Shown: positions 27,511 to 36,385 of the stretch, one piece after another | Layout of the letters: every line of letters begins with the position of its first letter | Position numbering within the stretch: position 1 is the stretch's first letter | DNA from: Cesiribacter sp. SM1 | GTDB lineage: Bacteria > Bacteroidota > Bacteroidia > Cytophagales > Cyclobacteriaceae | NCBI RefSeq assembly: GCF_020178975.1 | Contig: NZ_JAHXBU010000042.1 | Location: 124,001 to 188,000 of the forward strand | DNA: 64,000 bases | Reading direction: 5' to 3' | The notes under the pieces: model-generated | What the model saw: the letters and a program-made list of their open reading frames with translations, nothing else | Databases searched by the model: none | Told to the model about the DNA's origin: nothing | Made by a program: the position numbers and the translations under genes

Positions 27511-28143
27511 CTACTGCTTTACAATTTTAAGGTGAAGCGTTTCCTTTCCTAATGAAAGCTGAAGCACATACATCCGCTCCCCGGCCTGCAGCAGATAGCT
27601 GCTGACTGCCTCGTTTACCTCCGGAAGGGTACCGCGAAGGCTCACAAGCTTTTGGCCCTCCAGAGATAGCAGGACTGCCTGGAAGATACTGCCCTTGACC
27701 TGCTGAGGATATTGTATGGCAATCACTCCTTTTGTTGGATTGGGCGCAAGCCTTACAGTTTCTTCTGTAAGCCTCCCCTCCGGGTGTAAGCCGGTAGGGC
27801 CCTCTACCAGTAGTTCAAAGGCTTGTTCTGCCTCAGCCTGTCCATCACTTAGCTTCAGCCGTACTTCAAAAACGCCTGTTTCTTCTGCTGAAGGTGTTCC
27901 GCTAAGGGTATGTGTTACCGGATCAAAACTGAGCCAGACAGGCAAACGCTCGGCTGTAAACGTAAGCGTATTGGCGGGCAGGTCCTCATCCGTAGCGCTT
28001 GGCTGGTAAGTATATACCGAACCTGCCCGGGCCGGTGGTAAGGGGTTGCGTACCAGGTCAATGGAACAACCCGATTGCTTATCACTCTGGTTGTAGCATT
28101 TGTTAGGCTGAATTTGTACAAAAACCAGATTAGCAGGCTGCAC
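27511..28143 (-). pseudogene. C-terminal remnant of a T9SS-sorted surface protein
   Basis: 210 residues lacking a signal peptide. Residues about 35-115 form a putative-Ig (He_PIG, cadherin-like) repeat (LTFTAERLPVWLSFDPVTH, GTPSAEETGVFEVRLKLSDG). Residues about 128-210 are a T9SS sorting domain (VRLAPNPTKGVI to LHLKIVKQ). A sorting domain has no use without a signal peptide, and the first 30 residues are not domain-like, so this is most likely the surviving 3' end of a larger gene. A frameshift further upstream cannot be placed with confidence. Confidence 0.65.
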
Positions 28144-28385
28144 AGCATGGTTTCGCTAATAGCCCCAAGGGGTTTATCCTCCAATCTGTAAACTGCAGCC
28201 AGGAGCCCCAGTACAAAGCAAGAGAACCAGAAACTGAAAACGTTCTAAAAAAATTAGGGAGCATCTTTCTTTACTGAAACCCCACAGTAACACGAACAAA
28301 GAAAGGCTCTTCAGGATTCTAATTGCACTTTTAGTGTATTCTGATTTAATTCGCCATTTAACCAGCTGAATTTACCTCCTGCTGT

Positions 28386-28787
28386 ATGTGTATGCTCCAG
28401 TTTCAGAATGATTTTTTAGTTATTGAATTGGTAAACAATGCTACAGCAATAACTTTAACCTGGAAGGGGTATATTCCCAGCCCTGTCTATCGAGAGGGTC
28501 TGGAAAAAGCATTGGAAATAGCCGTACAGCATAACATCTCAAACTGGATATCTGATATCAGGCTCATGAATATACTTGATTCGAAAGACCGGGAGTGGGC
28601 TAAAAGTGTATGGGTACCCAAAGCTGTATCGACTGGTTTCTATAAAAAGCAGGCAGTGATCATGGCTATGGATATATTTGCAGGTGCCTCTGCCAGAAGC
28701 ATACTTTCTGCCGTTCCAGACCAGCAGGTTGAAACAAAAAATTTTACCAGCCTGGAAGCTGCAAAAAAGTGGTTGCTAACAGATTAG
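28386..28787 (+). CDS. STAS/SpoIIAA-like hypothetical protein
   Basis: 133 residues, soluble. The alternating pattern (FLVIELVNNATAITLTWKG; WISDIRLMNILDSKDREW; later AAKKWLL) resembles the SpoIIAA/STAS-like proteins common in Bacteroidota, which are often annotated only as hypothetical. There is no phosphorylatable-Ser motif I can assign. A second ATG (28392) is an equally possible start. It is monocistronic. Confidence 0.65.
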   Translation: MCMLQFQNDFLVIELVNNATAITLTWKGYIPSPVYREGLEKALEIAVQHNISNWISDIRLMNILDSKDREWAKSVWVPKAVSTGFYKKQAVIMAMDIFAGASARSILSAVPDQQVETKNFTSLEAAKKWLLTD

Positions 28788-29016
28788 TCTAATGTATCAG
28801 GCTGCTCATGGCTACAAAAGTATCTTAAGATACGGATGGAAGGCTGTACCTAAATAGACATGCCACTTAAGCTAAATGTGAGAAAATTAACTTTGCAATG
28901 ATTAACAGGCCCATCCTAAGTTAATGCCTAAAATACGTTAAAATAAGATCATAAATTGGTACATTTCATTTCCTGAAGACTCAGGTAGTAAAAGCATAAG
29001 CTAAAACTCTTATGAA

Positions 29017-29880
29017 ATGAAAAAAGTACTGTGCCTTTTGTTATTCATCACCCTAGCCCTGGCACATAAGGCCAGTCTTTTTGCCCAATCAGAAAAGCCC
29101 CTATACACCTTTCCTTTTGGCGTGCAGACTTATACATACCGGAACAGCTTTCCCAATGGTGTTGCCGCCACGCTGGATACCATTCAGGCATTAGGTATTA
29201 CAGAGCTCGAAGGCAGCAACCCAAAAGGCACCACGCCAGAAGAATTCAGGAAGATGGCCGATGCACGCAAGCTGACCATTCCCTCCATAGGAGCAGGCTA
29301 CAAAGAGTTGCTGGAAAACCCGGATGAGATTATCAGAACAGCTAAAATACTGGGAGCTTCTTATGTTATGGTAGCCTGGATTCCGCATGACAGGCACGAC
29401 TTTAAATTTGAAAATGCTAAAAAAGCAGCTGAAGATTTTAACACCATCGGTAAAAAGCTAAAGGAAAATGGCCTTACTTTTTGCTACCATATTCATGGTT
29501 ATGAGTTCAGGCCCTATAATAATGGCACCCTGTTCGACTATATCGTTCAAAATACGAATCCTGAATGGGTATCCTTTGAACTGGATGTGCTGTGGGCATT
29601 TCATGGAGGGGCTGATCCGGTGGCTTTGCTTAACAAGTATGGAGACCGATGGAAGCTGATGCATATAAAAGACCTGAAGAAAGGTGTTAAAGGTGACCAT
29701 ACTGGCTCCACCTCTACTGAAAATGATGTGGCAGTTGGCACGGGACAGATTGACATTCCTGCTGTTTTGAAAGCTGCTAAAAAGGCCGGCATCAAGCATT
29801 ATTTCATTGAAGATGAAAGCAGCAGCATCCGTACCCAGGTACCCCAGACTATTGCCTATCTGAAAAGTCTGAAAGAATAG
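29017..29880 (+). CDS. Exported sugar phosphate isomerase/epimerase-like TIM-barrel protein
   Basis: 287 residues. The signal peptide MKKVLCLLLFITLALAHKAS ends near LFAQ (residue 24). The rest is an AP-endonuclease-2-like TIM barrel: metal ligands are probably the Glu in ITELEGS, the His in CYHIHGYEF, the Asp in SFELDVLW, the His in LMHIKDLK and the Glu in FIEDESS. These proteins isomerise or epimerise sugars and cyclitols. Export to the periplasm is frequent in Bacteroidota. The substrate is unknown; the gene is not part of a visible operon. Confidence 0.87.
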   Translation: MKKVLCLLLFITLALAHKASLFAQSEKPLYTFPFGVQTYTYRNSFPNGVAATLDTIQALGITELEGSNPKGTTPEEFRKMADARKLTIPSIGAGYKELLENPDEIIRTAKILGASYVMVAWIPHDRHDFKFENAKKAAEDFNTIGKKLKENGLTFCYHIHGYEFRPYNNGTLFDYIVQNTNPEWVSFELDVLWAFHGGADPVALLNKYGDRWKLMHIKDLKKGVKGDHTGSTSTENDVAVGTGQIDIPAVLKAAKKAGIKHYFIEDESSSIRTQVPQTIAYLKSLKE

Positions 29881-29922
29881 CAGGTAACAGCCTATTTTGT
29901 TCCCTAAGTGATCTATATATAA

Positions 29923-31065
29923 CTACAGCAGTAAGCTATCGATGCGGTGAGCCTGCACGCATTGCTCGCAGGGAGACCAGGAGAAGATGGTGAAGCGGCC
30001 GTCCTGCGAGGCAACCAGGGCCAGGCAGTCGCGCTGGTCGTGTACAAACTGGGCTGCCGAAAGGTGCCTGGTGCCTCCGCTTTTGGAGGGATGATCGATG
30101 GAGGCCTGCACGCCAACAATAGGTTCTGTGCTATATAGCTTCTCTATGCTCTCCCTGCCATGTGCCCGCATTATTTTAGCACCAAAGGCAAGCAGGTGGT
30201 ACTGATCGCTCATAAGGGTGGCTCCGTCTATTGCGGTAAGCCCTCCGATGGCATCCACCTCCCGCCGGAAGTCTATCTGCCAGCGGGCCTCTTCCTTGGC
30301 ATAGGCAGGTTGCTTTACAAGGTCGGAAAGCGCCGAAAAGGGTGGATCAAGTGAATAAGTAAGCGGGTGTACGATAGATTCACGCCACTGCTCTGTACCA
30401 TGCGGAACAATGAGCAGGATACCCCCTCGGCCATGTGCGCGCATGGAAACCGCCAGCTGCACCAGCACATGCAGCGAATCGTACCAGTGCAGGGCGTTTG
30501 GTCCACCCAGCAGCCTGTTAAGCAAGGAAGGACAGTCGGGTGTGCTGCGCACCTCTTCATCCACGATCTTAATCTGGTCGCCCTGTAAAATGGCTACATT
30601 TTTAAATTTACCGAAGCCGTCGATCCGGCGGTGCTTGATCACCAGCAAACCAGGCGCCGAAACATCGAGCACAAGGCAAAGGCTTGGAACATTGCGGGTG
30701 GTGCCCCAGATATAGAGCTGCCCCTTCTCCTGCCACACACCCAGGTGTATGCCGGCACGCTCCACACCTGGCGATGCTTTGATGAGCACGTTGGGTGTAA
30801 AGGGCAGGCGGTGCCTGAGCAAGAGGGGCTGTACAGCCTGCTCCGGCGAGAGGTATGCAAGTGAAATTTTTGGCGCATGGCCTTCTTCCCGGCGCAGGCT
30901 GGCCCAGAAGCATACGTCTAGCAGCTGCTGGATAACTGCTGCAGACGGCAGCGGGACACTGATCTGTTCGCCCAGCTCCCGGGCCGCAGCATGCTGACGA
31001 ACAAAATGTGCTTCTACATTTTCAGCGACCAGCTGTGCTGCCTGATAGGTCGATCTCACTTGCAT
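29923..31065 (-). CDS. DACNV sensor protein with diadenylate-cyclase-like domain
   Basis: 380 residues, soluble. The long N-terminal part (about 1-250) resembles the domain named DACNV, described as a sensor fused to nucleotide cyclases. The C-terminal part (about 265-365) resembles the DisA_N diadenylate cyclase core: D280-G281-A282 (TAIDGATLMS) and G331-T-R-H334 (GTRHLSAAQF). The usual RHR is RHL here, so cyclase activity may be altered. If active it would make c-di-AMP or a related nucleotide. A low-complexity gene pair lies upstream; no effector gene is obvious beside it. Confidence 0.72.
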   Translation of the reverse strand: MQVRSTYQAAQLVAENVEAHFVRQHAAARELGEQISVPLPSAAVIQQLLDVCFWASLRREEGHAPKISLAYLSPEQAVQPLLLRHRLPFTPNVLIKASPGVERAGIHLGVWQEKGQLYIWGTTRNVPSLCLVLDVSAPGLLVIKHRRIDGFGKFKNVAILQGDQIKIVDEEVRSTPDCPSLLNRLLGGPNALHWYDSLHVLVQLAVSMRAHGRGGILLIVPHGTEQWRESIVHPLTYSLDPPFSALSDLVKQPAYAKEEARWQIDFRREVDAIGGLTAIDGATLMSDQYHLLAFGAKIMRAHGRESIEKLYSTEPIVGVQASIDHPSKSGGTRHLSAAQFVHDQRDCLALVASQDGRFTIFSWSPCEQCVQAHRIDSLLL

Positions 31066-31283
31066 TGCTTTAGATATTTTTCAAACAGCTGGCTGAATAA
31101 CATTGCTACCGGACAAAAAATGTATAATGGACCGTTTTCATTACCCTGTTCAATATAAATACTTTAGCTGAAAGAAAACAAGCCGGAGCTGAATAGCTTG
31201 ACGAACCTGATCCATACAACCCCTTAATGAAAGGTGCGTAAACTATACCGGAAACAGTATGTACAATTTAAACAAAGAAGATT

Positions 31284-31580
31284 ATGAACAACGATAATAA
31301 TTATAGCAGGGATAAAGACAATAATACGTATCCGGCAGACCGCAACAGGCCTGATATAAACCCTGCCAGCCGCACGAAAGAAGCCGCCGGCAATCCTGAT
31401 TCTGATAAGGACAGAAAAGGGCGGAACATCGACATAGACCTGGAAAACCAGAAAAATGAGATGAGCGGCCGCAGTCAGCAAACCACGCCGCAAAGCTCTG
31501 CAAAGGAAATTGCAGACCGTTTTGGCAGCCGCGAACAGCAAAACCAGGAGCGCAGCAATAAGCAAAAGGAAAACTCCTAG
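31284..31580 (+). CDS. Small disordered hydrophilic protein
   Basis: 98 residues, almost entirely polar: Asn, Asp, Arg, Lys, Ser and Gln, with no hydrophobic core and no Cys or Trp. It is predicted to be intrinsically disordered, like hydrophilins or stress-tolerance proteins. A purine-rich AAAGAAGA lies just before the ATG. It converges on the 487-residue disordered gene across one shared terminator, and both N termini are rich in N, D, R and Y. Homology to a named family is not recognised. Confidence 0.65.
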   Translation: MNNDNNYSRDKDNNTYPADRNRPDINPASRTKEAAGNPDSDKDRKGRNIDIDLENQKNEMSGRSQQTTPQSSAKEIADRFGSREQQNQERSNKQKENS

Positions 31581-31634
31581 TCCGCTGCGCTTAGCAGTTT
31601 AAGCGCTCATGATTCCCTATGCTGGGAATGAAAA

Positions 31635-31664
31635 CAGCCCCGAAAATATTTCCGGGGCTGTTTT
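31635..31664. terminator. Bidirectional terminator between two disordered-protein genes
   Basis: The stem CAGCCCCG/CGGGGCTG (8 bp) is preceded by AAAA and followed by TTTT, so it can stop transcripts arriving from both sides. Confidence 0.82.
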
Positions 31665-31709
31665 GTATAAAGCCTGCTATCGTTCAGGCGATCTGGAAGT
31701 TTTGGACCT

Positions 31710-33173
31710 TTATCGGTCGTTGTCATTTCCGCCAAACCAGGAGCTTACCCGTTCGGTTACTTTATCCAGTAAACCGCGCGAGTTATCATCATCATGATCC
31801 TGATGCTGGCCCCTGTTGCGCACATAATCGGTAGCACCATAATTGCCGCGGTCGTACTCACGGTTGCCGGTATTGGTATCATGATGGCCACGGTGCTGTC
31901 CATAGCTACTGCTATAATTCTGATCTCTGTCGCGGTTCCAGTCTCTCTGGTAACCAGAGGAACCATAGTGGCTGCCGCGGTTACGGTCGTTATCCTGACT
32001 GCTGCCGTAGCGGCCACCCCACTGGCTGGAGTTGGTATTGAAGCCGTAATGGCCTTCCTCCCGGCTGCCATGACCATCCCCCCGGTTAAAATTACCATAG
32101 TTTGGTGTGGCGCCGCCATAAGTAGAGCCACCCCCAGCGCCAGCGCCGCTTCCGTAAGAGGAGCCGCCTCCCATGGAGGAGCCGCTCCCTACATTCGTAC
32201 CTCCTCTATATGAAGAGCCGGAGTCGTTACTGCCACTTCCATAGCCGGAACCACCACCGTAGCTGGAGCCGCCGCCGTAGCTGGAGCCGCCGCCATAATT
32301 ACTACTGCCTCTGTTAGTGCTTCCTCCATAAGAAGACTCACCACTGCCGTAGGTGCTGCCCCTGTCGTACCTGCTACCGCCCTGGTTGTTGTAGCTGCCC
32401 AGGTAATCGCGGTTACGGTCGGAGTTTCCTTCGCCATAGCTGGATCCTCCCCTGCTGCGGCTTCTGTCGCGGTCATAGTCGCCACCCATGTTGGTGATAC
32501 CCCCGCCACTGCCAAAGTCTCTGTCGCGGTCGTAGCCGCCGCCAAAGCTGCGGGAATCATCAGAGCTGCCATAGCTGCTGCTTATGCCACTGCCACTATA
32601 ACCTCCGGATCTGTCATAGCCGCCGCCTATATCCCTGGAACCACCCAGGCTGCTGCCGCCATAGCTGCCACTGCTAAAATCATTGCTACCGCCGTAGCCA
32701 CCCATGCCCCTCATGCCATAATTGATGCCGCTTCCGCCACTGTCACGATCACGATCCTGGTTACGGTTACGGTCAGAGCCAAACTTACTTTCACTGGAGT
32801 ACCCTCCATAGTTTCTGTCGCGGTTATAGGTTGAGCCGCCCCCAAGGTTCATTCCTCCACCCGCTCTGTCCATGCTGTAGTCGGCATAGCGGCCGGATTC
32901 ACTACCTCCGCGGTTACTACCATATCCGCTGTTGCGGTCATAGCTGCTACTACGGTCATAGCTGCTGCGGCCGTAATCACGGTTGCGGTCATAACCGCTG
33001 CTGCGACCATAGTCTCTGTCACGGTCCCTGTCACCGCCAAAGCGATTGTTCCTGTCGCTGTCGAAGCGGCCGGAGTCATAACCAGGTCTCTGGTTGTAGC
33101 CAAGGTAGTCGTTGTTCCTGTTCCGGTTATAATCTCCCCTGTTTCTGTTCTGATAATCTCTATCGTTTTGCAT
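31710..33173 (-). CDS. Gly/Ser/Tyr/Arg/Asp-rich low-complexity protein (FUS-like)
   Basis: 487 residues of low-complexity sequence. I find only two Lys and no Cys. Three zones can be seen: residues 1-90 rich in Asn/Arg/Asp/Tyr (YDRNRDYGRSS); the middle with SYGG, GGYDRDRD and repeated SSYGGGS units, some from an 18-nt tandem repeat at 32243-32296; and a His/Asn/Arg-rich end closing with a short amphipathic segment LLDKVTERVSSWFGG. Evenly spaced Tyr and Arg in Gly/Ser linkers recall eukaryotic FUS/TAF15 proteins, which phase-separate with RNA. The SWFG ending also occurs in some bacterial stress proteins. Codon use is coherent and there are no stops over 1.46 kb, so it is a real gene. The function is unknown. 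Confidence 0.8.
   Translation of the reverse strand: MQNDRDYQNRNRGDYNRNRNNDYLGYNQRPGYDSGRFDSDRNNRFGGDRDRDRDYGRSSGYDRNRDYGRSSYDRSSSYDRNSGYGSNRGGSESGRYADYSMDRAGGGMNLGGGSTYNRDRNYGGYSSESKFGSDRNRNQDRDRDSGGSGINYGMRGMGGYGGSNDFSSGSYGGSSLGGSRDIGGGYDRSGGYSGSGISSSYGSSDDSRSFGGGYDRDRDFGSGGGITNMGGDYDRDRSRSRGGSSYGEGNSDRNRDYLGSYNNQGGSRYDRGSTYGSGESSYGGSTNRGSSNYGGGSSYGGGSSYGGGSGYGSGSNDSGSSYRGGTNVGSGSSMGGGSSYGSGAGAGGGSTYGGATPNYGNFNRGDGHGSREEGHYGFNTNSSQWGGRYGSSQDNDRNRGSHYGSSGYQRDWNRDRDQNYSSSYGQHRGHHDTNTGNREYDRGNYGATDYVRNRGQHQDHDDDNSRGLLDKVTERVSSWFGGNDNDR
32243..32296 (-). repeat. 18-nt tandem repeat coding for SYGGGS
   Basis: Three adjacent 18-base units, the last two differing at one position and the first more diverged (AGCCGGAACCACCACCGT against AGCTGGAGCCGCCGCCGT), lie inside the low-complexity gene. 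They suggest growth by slippage. Confidence 0.8.
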
Positions 33174-33847
33174 AGGATTAGAGTTTGGTTAAAAAATCTG
33201 TTTCAAAAATTGGCAGTACTACTGCCTGTTACTAAAGTATTTGTATAACAGCGTAGCACCTGCATGGTTTTGTTGCACTTGCCCCCTTTTAGGAAAGATG
33301 CAGCTAGTACCACATAAGCACTGGATATAATCAGTACATGCAGATGTACCGGACTGCCCTTTGCAGTTAAAATTCATGGGGGTGACCATACTTAAGGCGG
33401 TGCCCTGGGCTGCCAGATAACCAGCGGTATTCCCATCTGGCTGATAATGCATTGAATGCCGGCATCAGGAGCCCCTCCGGGAATGTAAGCAAAAGGCTTA
33501 TATTCAAAATATTTTAAATAATATTGGAATTTTAAAATATTATACCTTAATTTCCAACAAGCTAAATATCACCCACTTACCACCCCTCCGCGCAATTTTT
33601 TCTGTTAAGCGGCAGTGGTACCGATTCCGGAATATCCGGCACCGCCTCCCGGCGCATGCCCGATGTATCTCACGCATAGTTAACGGCAAATTCCAGCACA
33701 TCCCTGCTACCATTCAGCCCGGAAAGAATAATTTAATTCAAAGGGATACAGCAGGATCTGGAGCACGATTGGGCTTAGTACCCTCTTCGCTGCCCAAGAT
33801 ATGGTTGAATCTTCAGGCGTGATTTTTTACTCTCAACTGCCCCTGCC
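33174..33847. other. 674-bp non-coding region upstream of two divergent genes
   Basis: No credible gene. It must hold the 5' region of the low-complexity gene (minus) and of the GMC-hydrolase operon (plus). The stretch 33500-33560 is very AT-rich and roughly palindromic around ATTTTAAATAATATT and TTTTAAAATATTATA, a possible regulator or H-NS-like target. I could not place a confident -7 box. Confidence 0.45.
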
Positions 33848-34903
33848 ATGGTGCAAACCCTTAAAAAATATACGGGCGAAGGCCTGGTATTTACAACAGT
33901 TCCTTTTGTTGCGGGCGATGGTTTTGGCTGTAACCTGATTCATGTAAAGGGGAGCACAGCACCAAAAAAAGGGCCTGTTTTGCTGGTACATGGTGCAGGG
34001 GTTAGTGCAAGCATATTTTTAGCGCCTGTAAAAAAGAATATTGTTGACTACCTGCTGGAAGAGGGTTATGATGTATGGCTGGAGAACTGGCGGTCCAGCA
34101 TCGATTTACCTCCAAACCAGTGGACGCTAGACCAGGCTGCCCTTTATGATCATCCCTTTGCTGTAAAAAAGGTAGTAGAAGAAACCGGGCAGCCCCGGAT
34201 CAAAGCCATTATTCATTGCCAGGGATCTACCAGCTTTATGATGTCGGTGGTAATGGGGCTGGTGCCGCAGGTTTACAACATTATTTCCAATGCTGTTTCC
34301 CTGCATCCGGTGGTACCGGATTTTTCCAGGTTTAAGCTGGGCTACCTGGTACCGGTGGTGAAAATGATGACACCCTACCTAAACCCGCAATGGGGCGTGC
34401 AACCCAGAGGCTTTGCTGCCATCATGATCAATACGCTGGTAAGGCTTACCCACCACGAATGCAGTAACGGGGTGTGTAAACAGGTGAGCTTTACCTATGG
34501 CAGCGGATTTCCGGCACTCTGGCGGCATGAGAATTTAAATGAAGAAACACACGAATGGATCAGCCATGAGTTTGCCCACGTGCCCATGAGCTTTTACAGG
34601 CAGATTGCCCTATCGGTAAAAGAGGGGCATTTAAGATCGGCAGGAGATAATGATTTTTTCCCGGCATCGCTGCTCGAGCACCAACCACAGACCGATGCCA
34701 GGATCACCTTTTTTGCCGGTGAAAAGAACCTGTGCTTTCTGCCCCTGAGCCAGCAGAAGAGCTTTGAGTATTTCGACAGGATCAGGCCAAACTACCATGG
34801 ATTACAGCTGGTACCCGGCTATAGTCACCTGGATATTTTTATTGGAAGAAATGCATTCAGGGATGTATTCCCCCTCATGGCTCAGGCACTGAGCCTCAAC
34901 TAA
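33848..34903 (+). CDS. Alpha/beta hydrolase with Cys at the nucleophile position
   Basis: 351 residues. LLVHGAG (about 45-51) is the oxyanion-hole motif. The nucleophile elbow reads IHCQGSTSF with C124 where a GHSxGG-type hydrolase has Ser; a His in GYSHLDIF near the C terminus can complete the triad. Cys nucleophiles occur in dienelactone hydrolases, and I recall HCxGS elbows in hydrolase domains fused to GMC oxidoreductases. A lactone, thioester or sterol-ester substrate is inference. It opens an eight-gene same-strand cluster; the next gene begins 11 bases on. Confidence 0.85.
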   Translation: MVQTLKKYTGEGLVFTTVPFVAGDGFGCNLIHVKGSTAPKKGPVLLVHGAGVSASIFLAPVKKNIVDYLLEEGYDVWLENWRSSIDLPPNQWTLDQAALYDHPFAVKKVVEETGQPRIKAIIHCQGSTSFMMSVVMGLVPQVYNIISNAVSLHPVVPDFSRFKLGYLVPVVKMMTPYLNPQWGVQPRGFAAIMINTLVRLTHHECSNGVCKQVSFTYGSGFPALWRHENLNEETHEWISHEFAHVPMSFYRQIALSVKEGHLRSAGDNDFFPASLLEHQPQTDARITFFAGEKNLCFLPLSQQKSFEYFDRIRPNYHGLQLVPGYSHLDIFIGRNAFRDVFPLMAQALSLN

Positions 34904-34914
34904 TTTTTAAAACT

Positions 34915-35832
34915 ATGGCAATTCCTAAAAGACTAAAGCGACAGGCAGGCAGGTACGCCCGGGTAGATGGCATCCCCTACAGGCTACCCATCAATTCTGA
35001 CGATGCTGCCGTAATCATGGCCGCTTTTCCTGCCAGCTACGAAAGGGCAAAAGCCTTGTTTCCGGGCAATGAGCTGCACCCCATGCGTTTGCTGGATGGC
35101 AAAGCAGTTTTTGTTGTAACGGTAGTTGATTACCGAATTACTGATATCGGCAAATACATTGAATACAGCATTGCCCTTGCCTGTACCCATGGTCCAAAGC
35201 CTGCACCAAGGCTTGTTCCGGCCATGCTCATGAACACCTATAAAACCGGCCAGTATATCCTTGACCTGCCGGTAAGCACCGAAATTTCTGTAAAGGGCGG
35301 TAAAGGCATCTGGGGCATGCCAAAGCACCAGGCAAATCTAGATTTTCTGGAAGGGCCCGAGCTGCTCAGCGCCCAGTACGATAAGGATGGGCAGATGGTA
35401 ATGCGGCTGGATGTTAGCCGCCCATCAAAAGTATTCCTGCCCATAAATTTGGGTGCCGCTAACTACTGCCAGTTCAGGGGCATGCTGATGAAATCCTACA
35501 TCTATTTTAAAGGAAAAGCAGGCTTTAGCCTGTACAGGAAAGGAGCTGCCCGACTCACTTTTGGCGATCACCCCCGGGCTGCCCCACTCAAAAGTCTGGA
35601 AATAGGGGAACAGCCCATTTTTACAGCCTATCTGCCCAAAACCACCGGTGTTCTGGATGACTACTTCGAAAGCTGGTTCCTTAGCTACCCCAGCCTGCCG
35701 AAGGAAAATCCCGAGGGACTGGAAAGTGTATTTCACCTGGGCTATGGCGAAGAATGGCTGGAAAACCCAAACAGAGAAAGGGATGAGCCAAACAGAGATC
35801 CGGAGAAAAAACCTGCACCCGCTGGTGTGTAA
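34915..35832 (+). CDS. Acetoacetate decarboxylase family protein
   Basis: 305 residues with the fold features of the acetoacetate decarboxylase family: YIEYSIAL (about 81-88), then VSTEISVKGGKGIWGMPKH, where K137 aligns with the Schiff-base lysine region (GFPKK in classic enzymes; the second Lys is His here). Members include true decarboxylases and enzymes acting on other keto compounds. With a GMC oxidase and a hydrolase in the same operon, a beta-keto acid or a ring-opened ketone is a reasonable substrate guess. The last 30 residues are charged and probably flexible. Confidence 0.8.
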   Translation: MAIPKRLKRQAGRYARVDGIPYRLPINSDDAAVIMAAFPASYERAKALFPGNELHPMRLLDGKAVFVVTVVDYRITDIGKYIEYSIALACTHGPKPAPRLVPAMLMNTYKTGQYILDLPVSTEISVKGGKGIWGMPKHQANLDFLEGPELLSAQYDKDGQMVMRLDVSRPSKVFLPINLGAANYCQFRGMLMKSYIYFKGKAGFSLYRKGAARLTFGDHPRAAPLKSLEIGEQPIFTAYLPKTTGVLDDYFESWFLSYPSLPKENPEGLESVFHLGYGEEWLENPNRERDEPNRDPEKKPAPAGV

Positions 35833-35848
35833 CTAAAACCTTTCAGGT

Positions 35849-36385
35849 ATGTCCATAGACAGAAAAAAATTCATACTGGGGATTAACCATTCGCTGCTGT
35901 TCCTGTGTACCTCGGTATACCTTGGCACAGGCTGGTCGTTAGTCCTGTTTTCTTTCCCGATTGCCCCGGAGTTAACGCCTGATAACTACTACATGCAGTT
36001 TGTACCGCAGGTAACGGCTGCCACCAATTTCTTCACCTACATGACCGGGCTAATGATTGCCTGCGCCCTGGTGATGATTGTAGCAGAATGGAGGAGTTAT
36101 CTCAGGTGGTTTCCTATCGGGGTGCTGCTGGGGGTGGTGTTGGCAACAGCGCTAACGTTAATCTTCATCATTCCTTATAACGAACAAATGAGTGCCGGCA
36201 TTAGAGATGCAGTGGTGCTCCGAGAGGTGCTGGATAAGTGGATGAATCTGAACGTAGTAAGGGTTTGCCTCTGGACCTTTCAGTGGCTCTGCATGATGGC
36301 TTTCTTCTTTATTAAATATGTACAAAGTACCACAACTCACAGGGCAGTTTCTGCAAGGCACAGAAACCCAAAGCTTGCTCTATAG
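35849..36385 (+). CDS. DUF1772-like membrane protein
   Basis: 178 residues with four hydrophobic helices (near residues 10-35, 62-82, 88-112 and 140-156). The end of the loop and last helix (IIPYNEQMSAG to LDKWMNLNVVRV) fits DUF1772, a family related to anthrone-oxygenase-like membrane proteins in which the W-x3-N-x2-R pattern is conserved. An oxygenase-like role beside a GMC oxidase is attractive but unproven. Its 3' end overlaps the next frame by 68 bases. Confidence 0.68.
   Translation: MSIDRKKFILGINHSLLFLCTSVYLGTGWSLVLFSFPIAPELTPDNYYMQFVPQVTAATNFFTYMTGLMIACALVMIVAEWRSYLRWFPIGVLLGVVLATALTLIFIIPYNEQMSAGIRDAVVLREVLDKWMNLNVVRVCLWTFQWLCMMAFFFIKYVQSTTTHRAVSARHRNPKLAL

Noticed and set aside
25140-28800. 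Attachment-site duplication of the tRNA 3' end
   Set aside because: I searched by eye for a second copy of GCTGGGCCCACC downstream and did not find one.
31794-32572. Long Ala/Thr/Val-rich frames on both strands inside the low-complexity gene
   Set aside because: They arise from the repetitive codons of the real gene read in other frames.
33219-33452. 77-codon minus-strand frame
   Set aside because: Cys-rich low-quality sequence in the leader of the low-complexity gene; no homology recognised.
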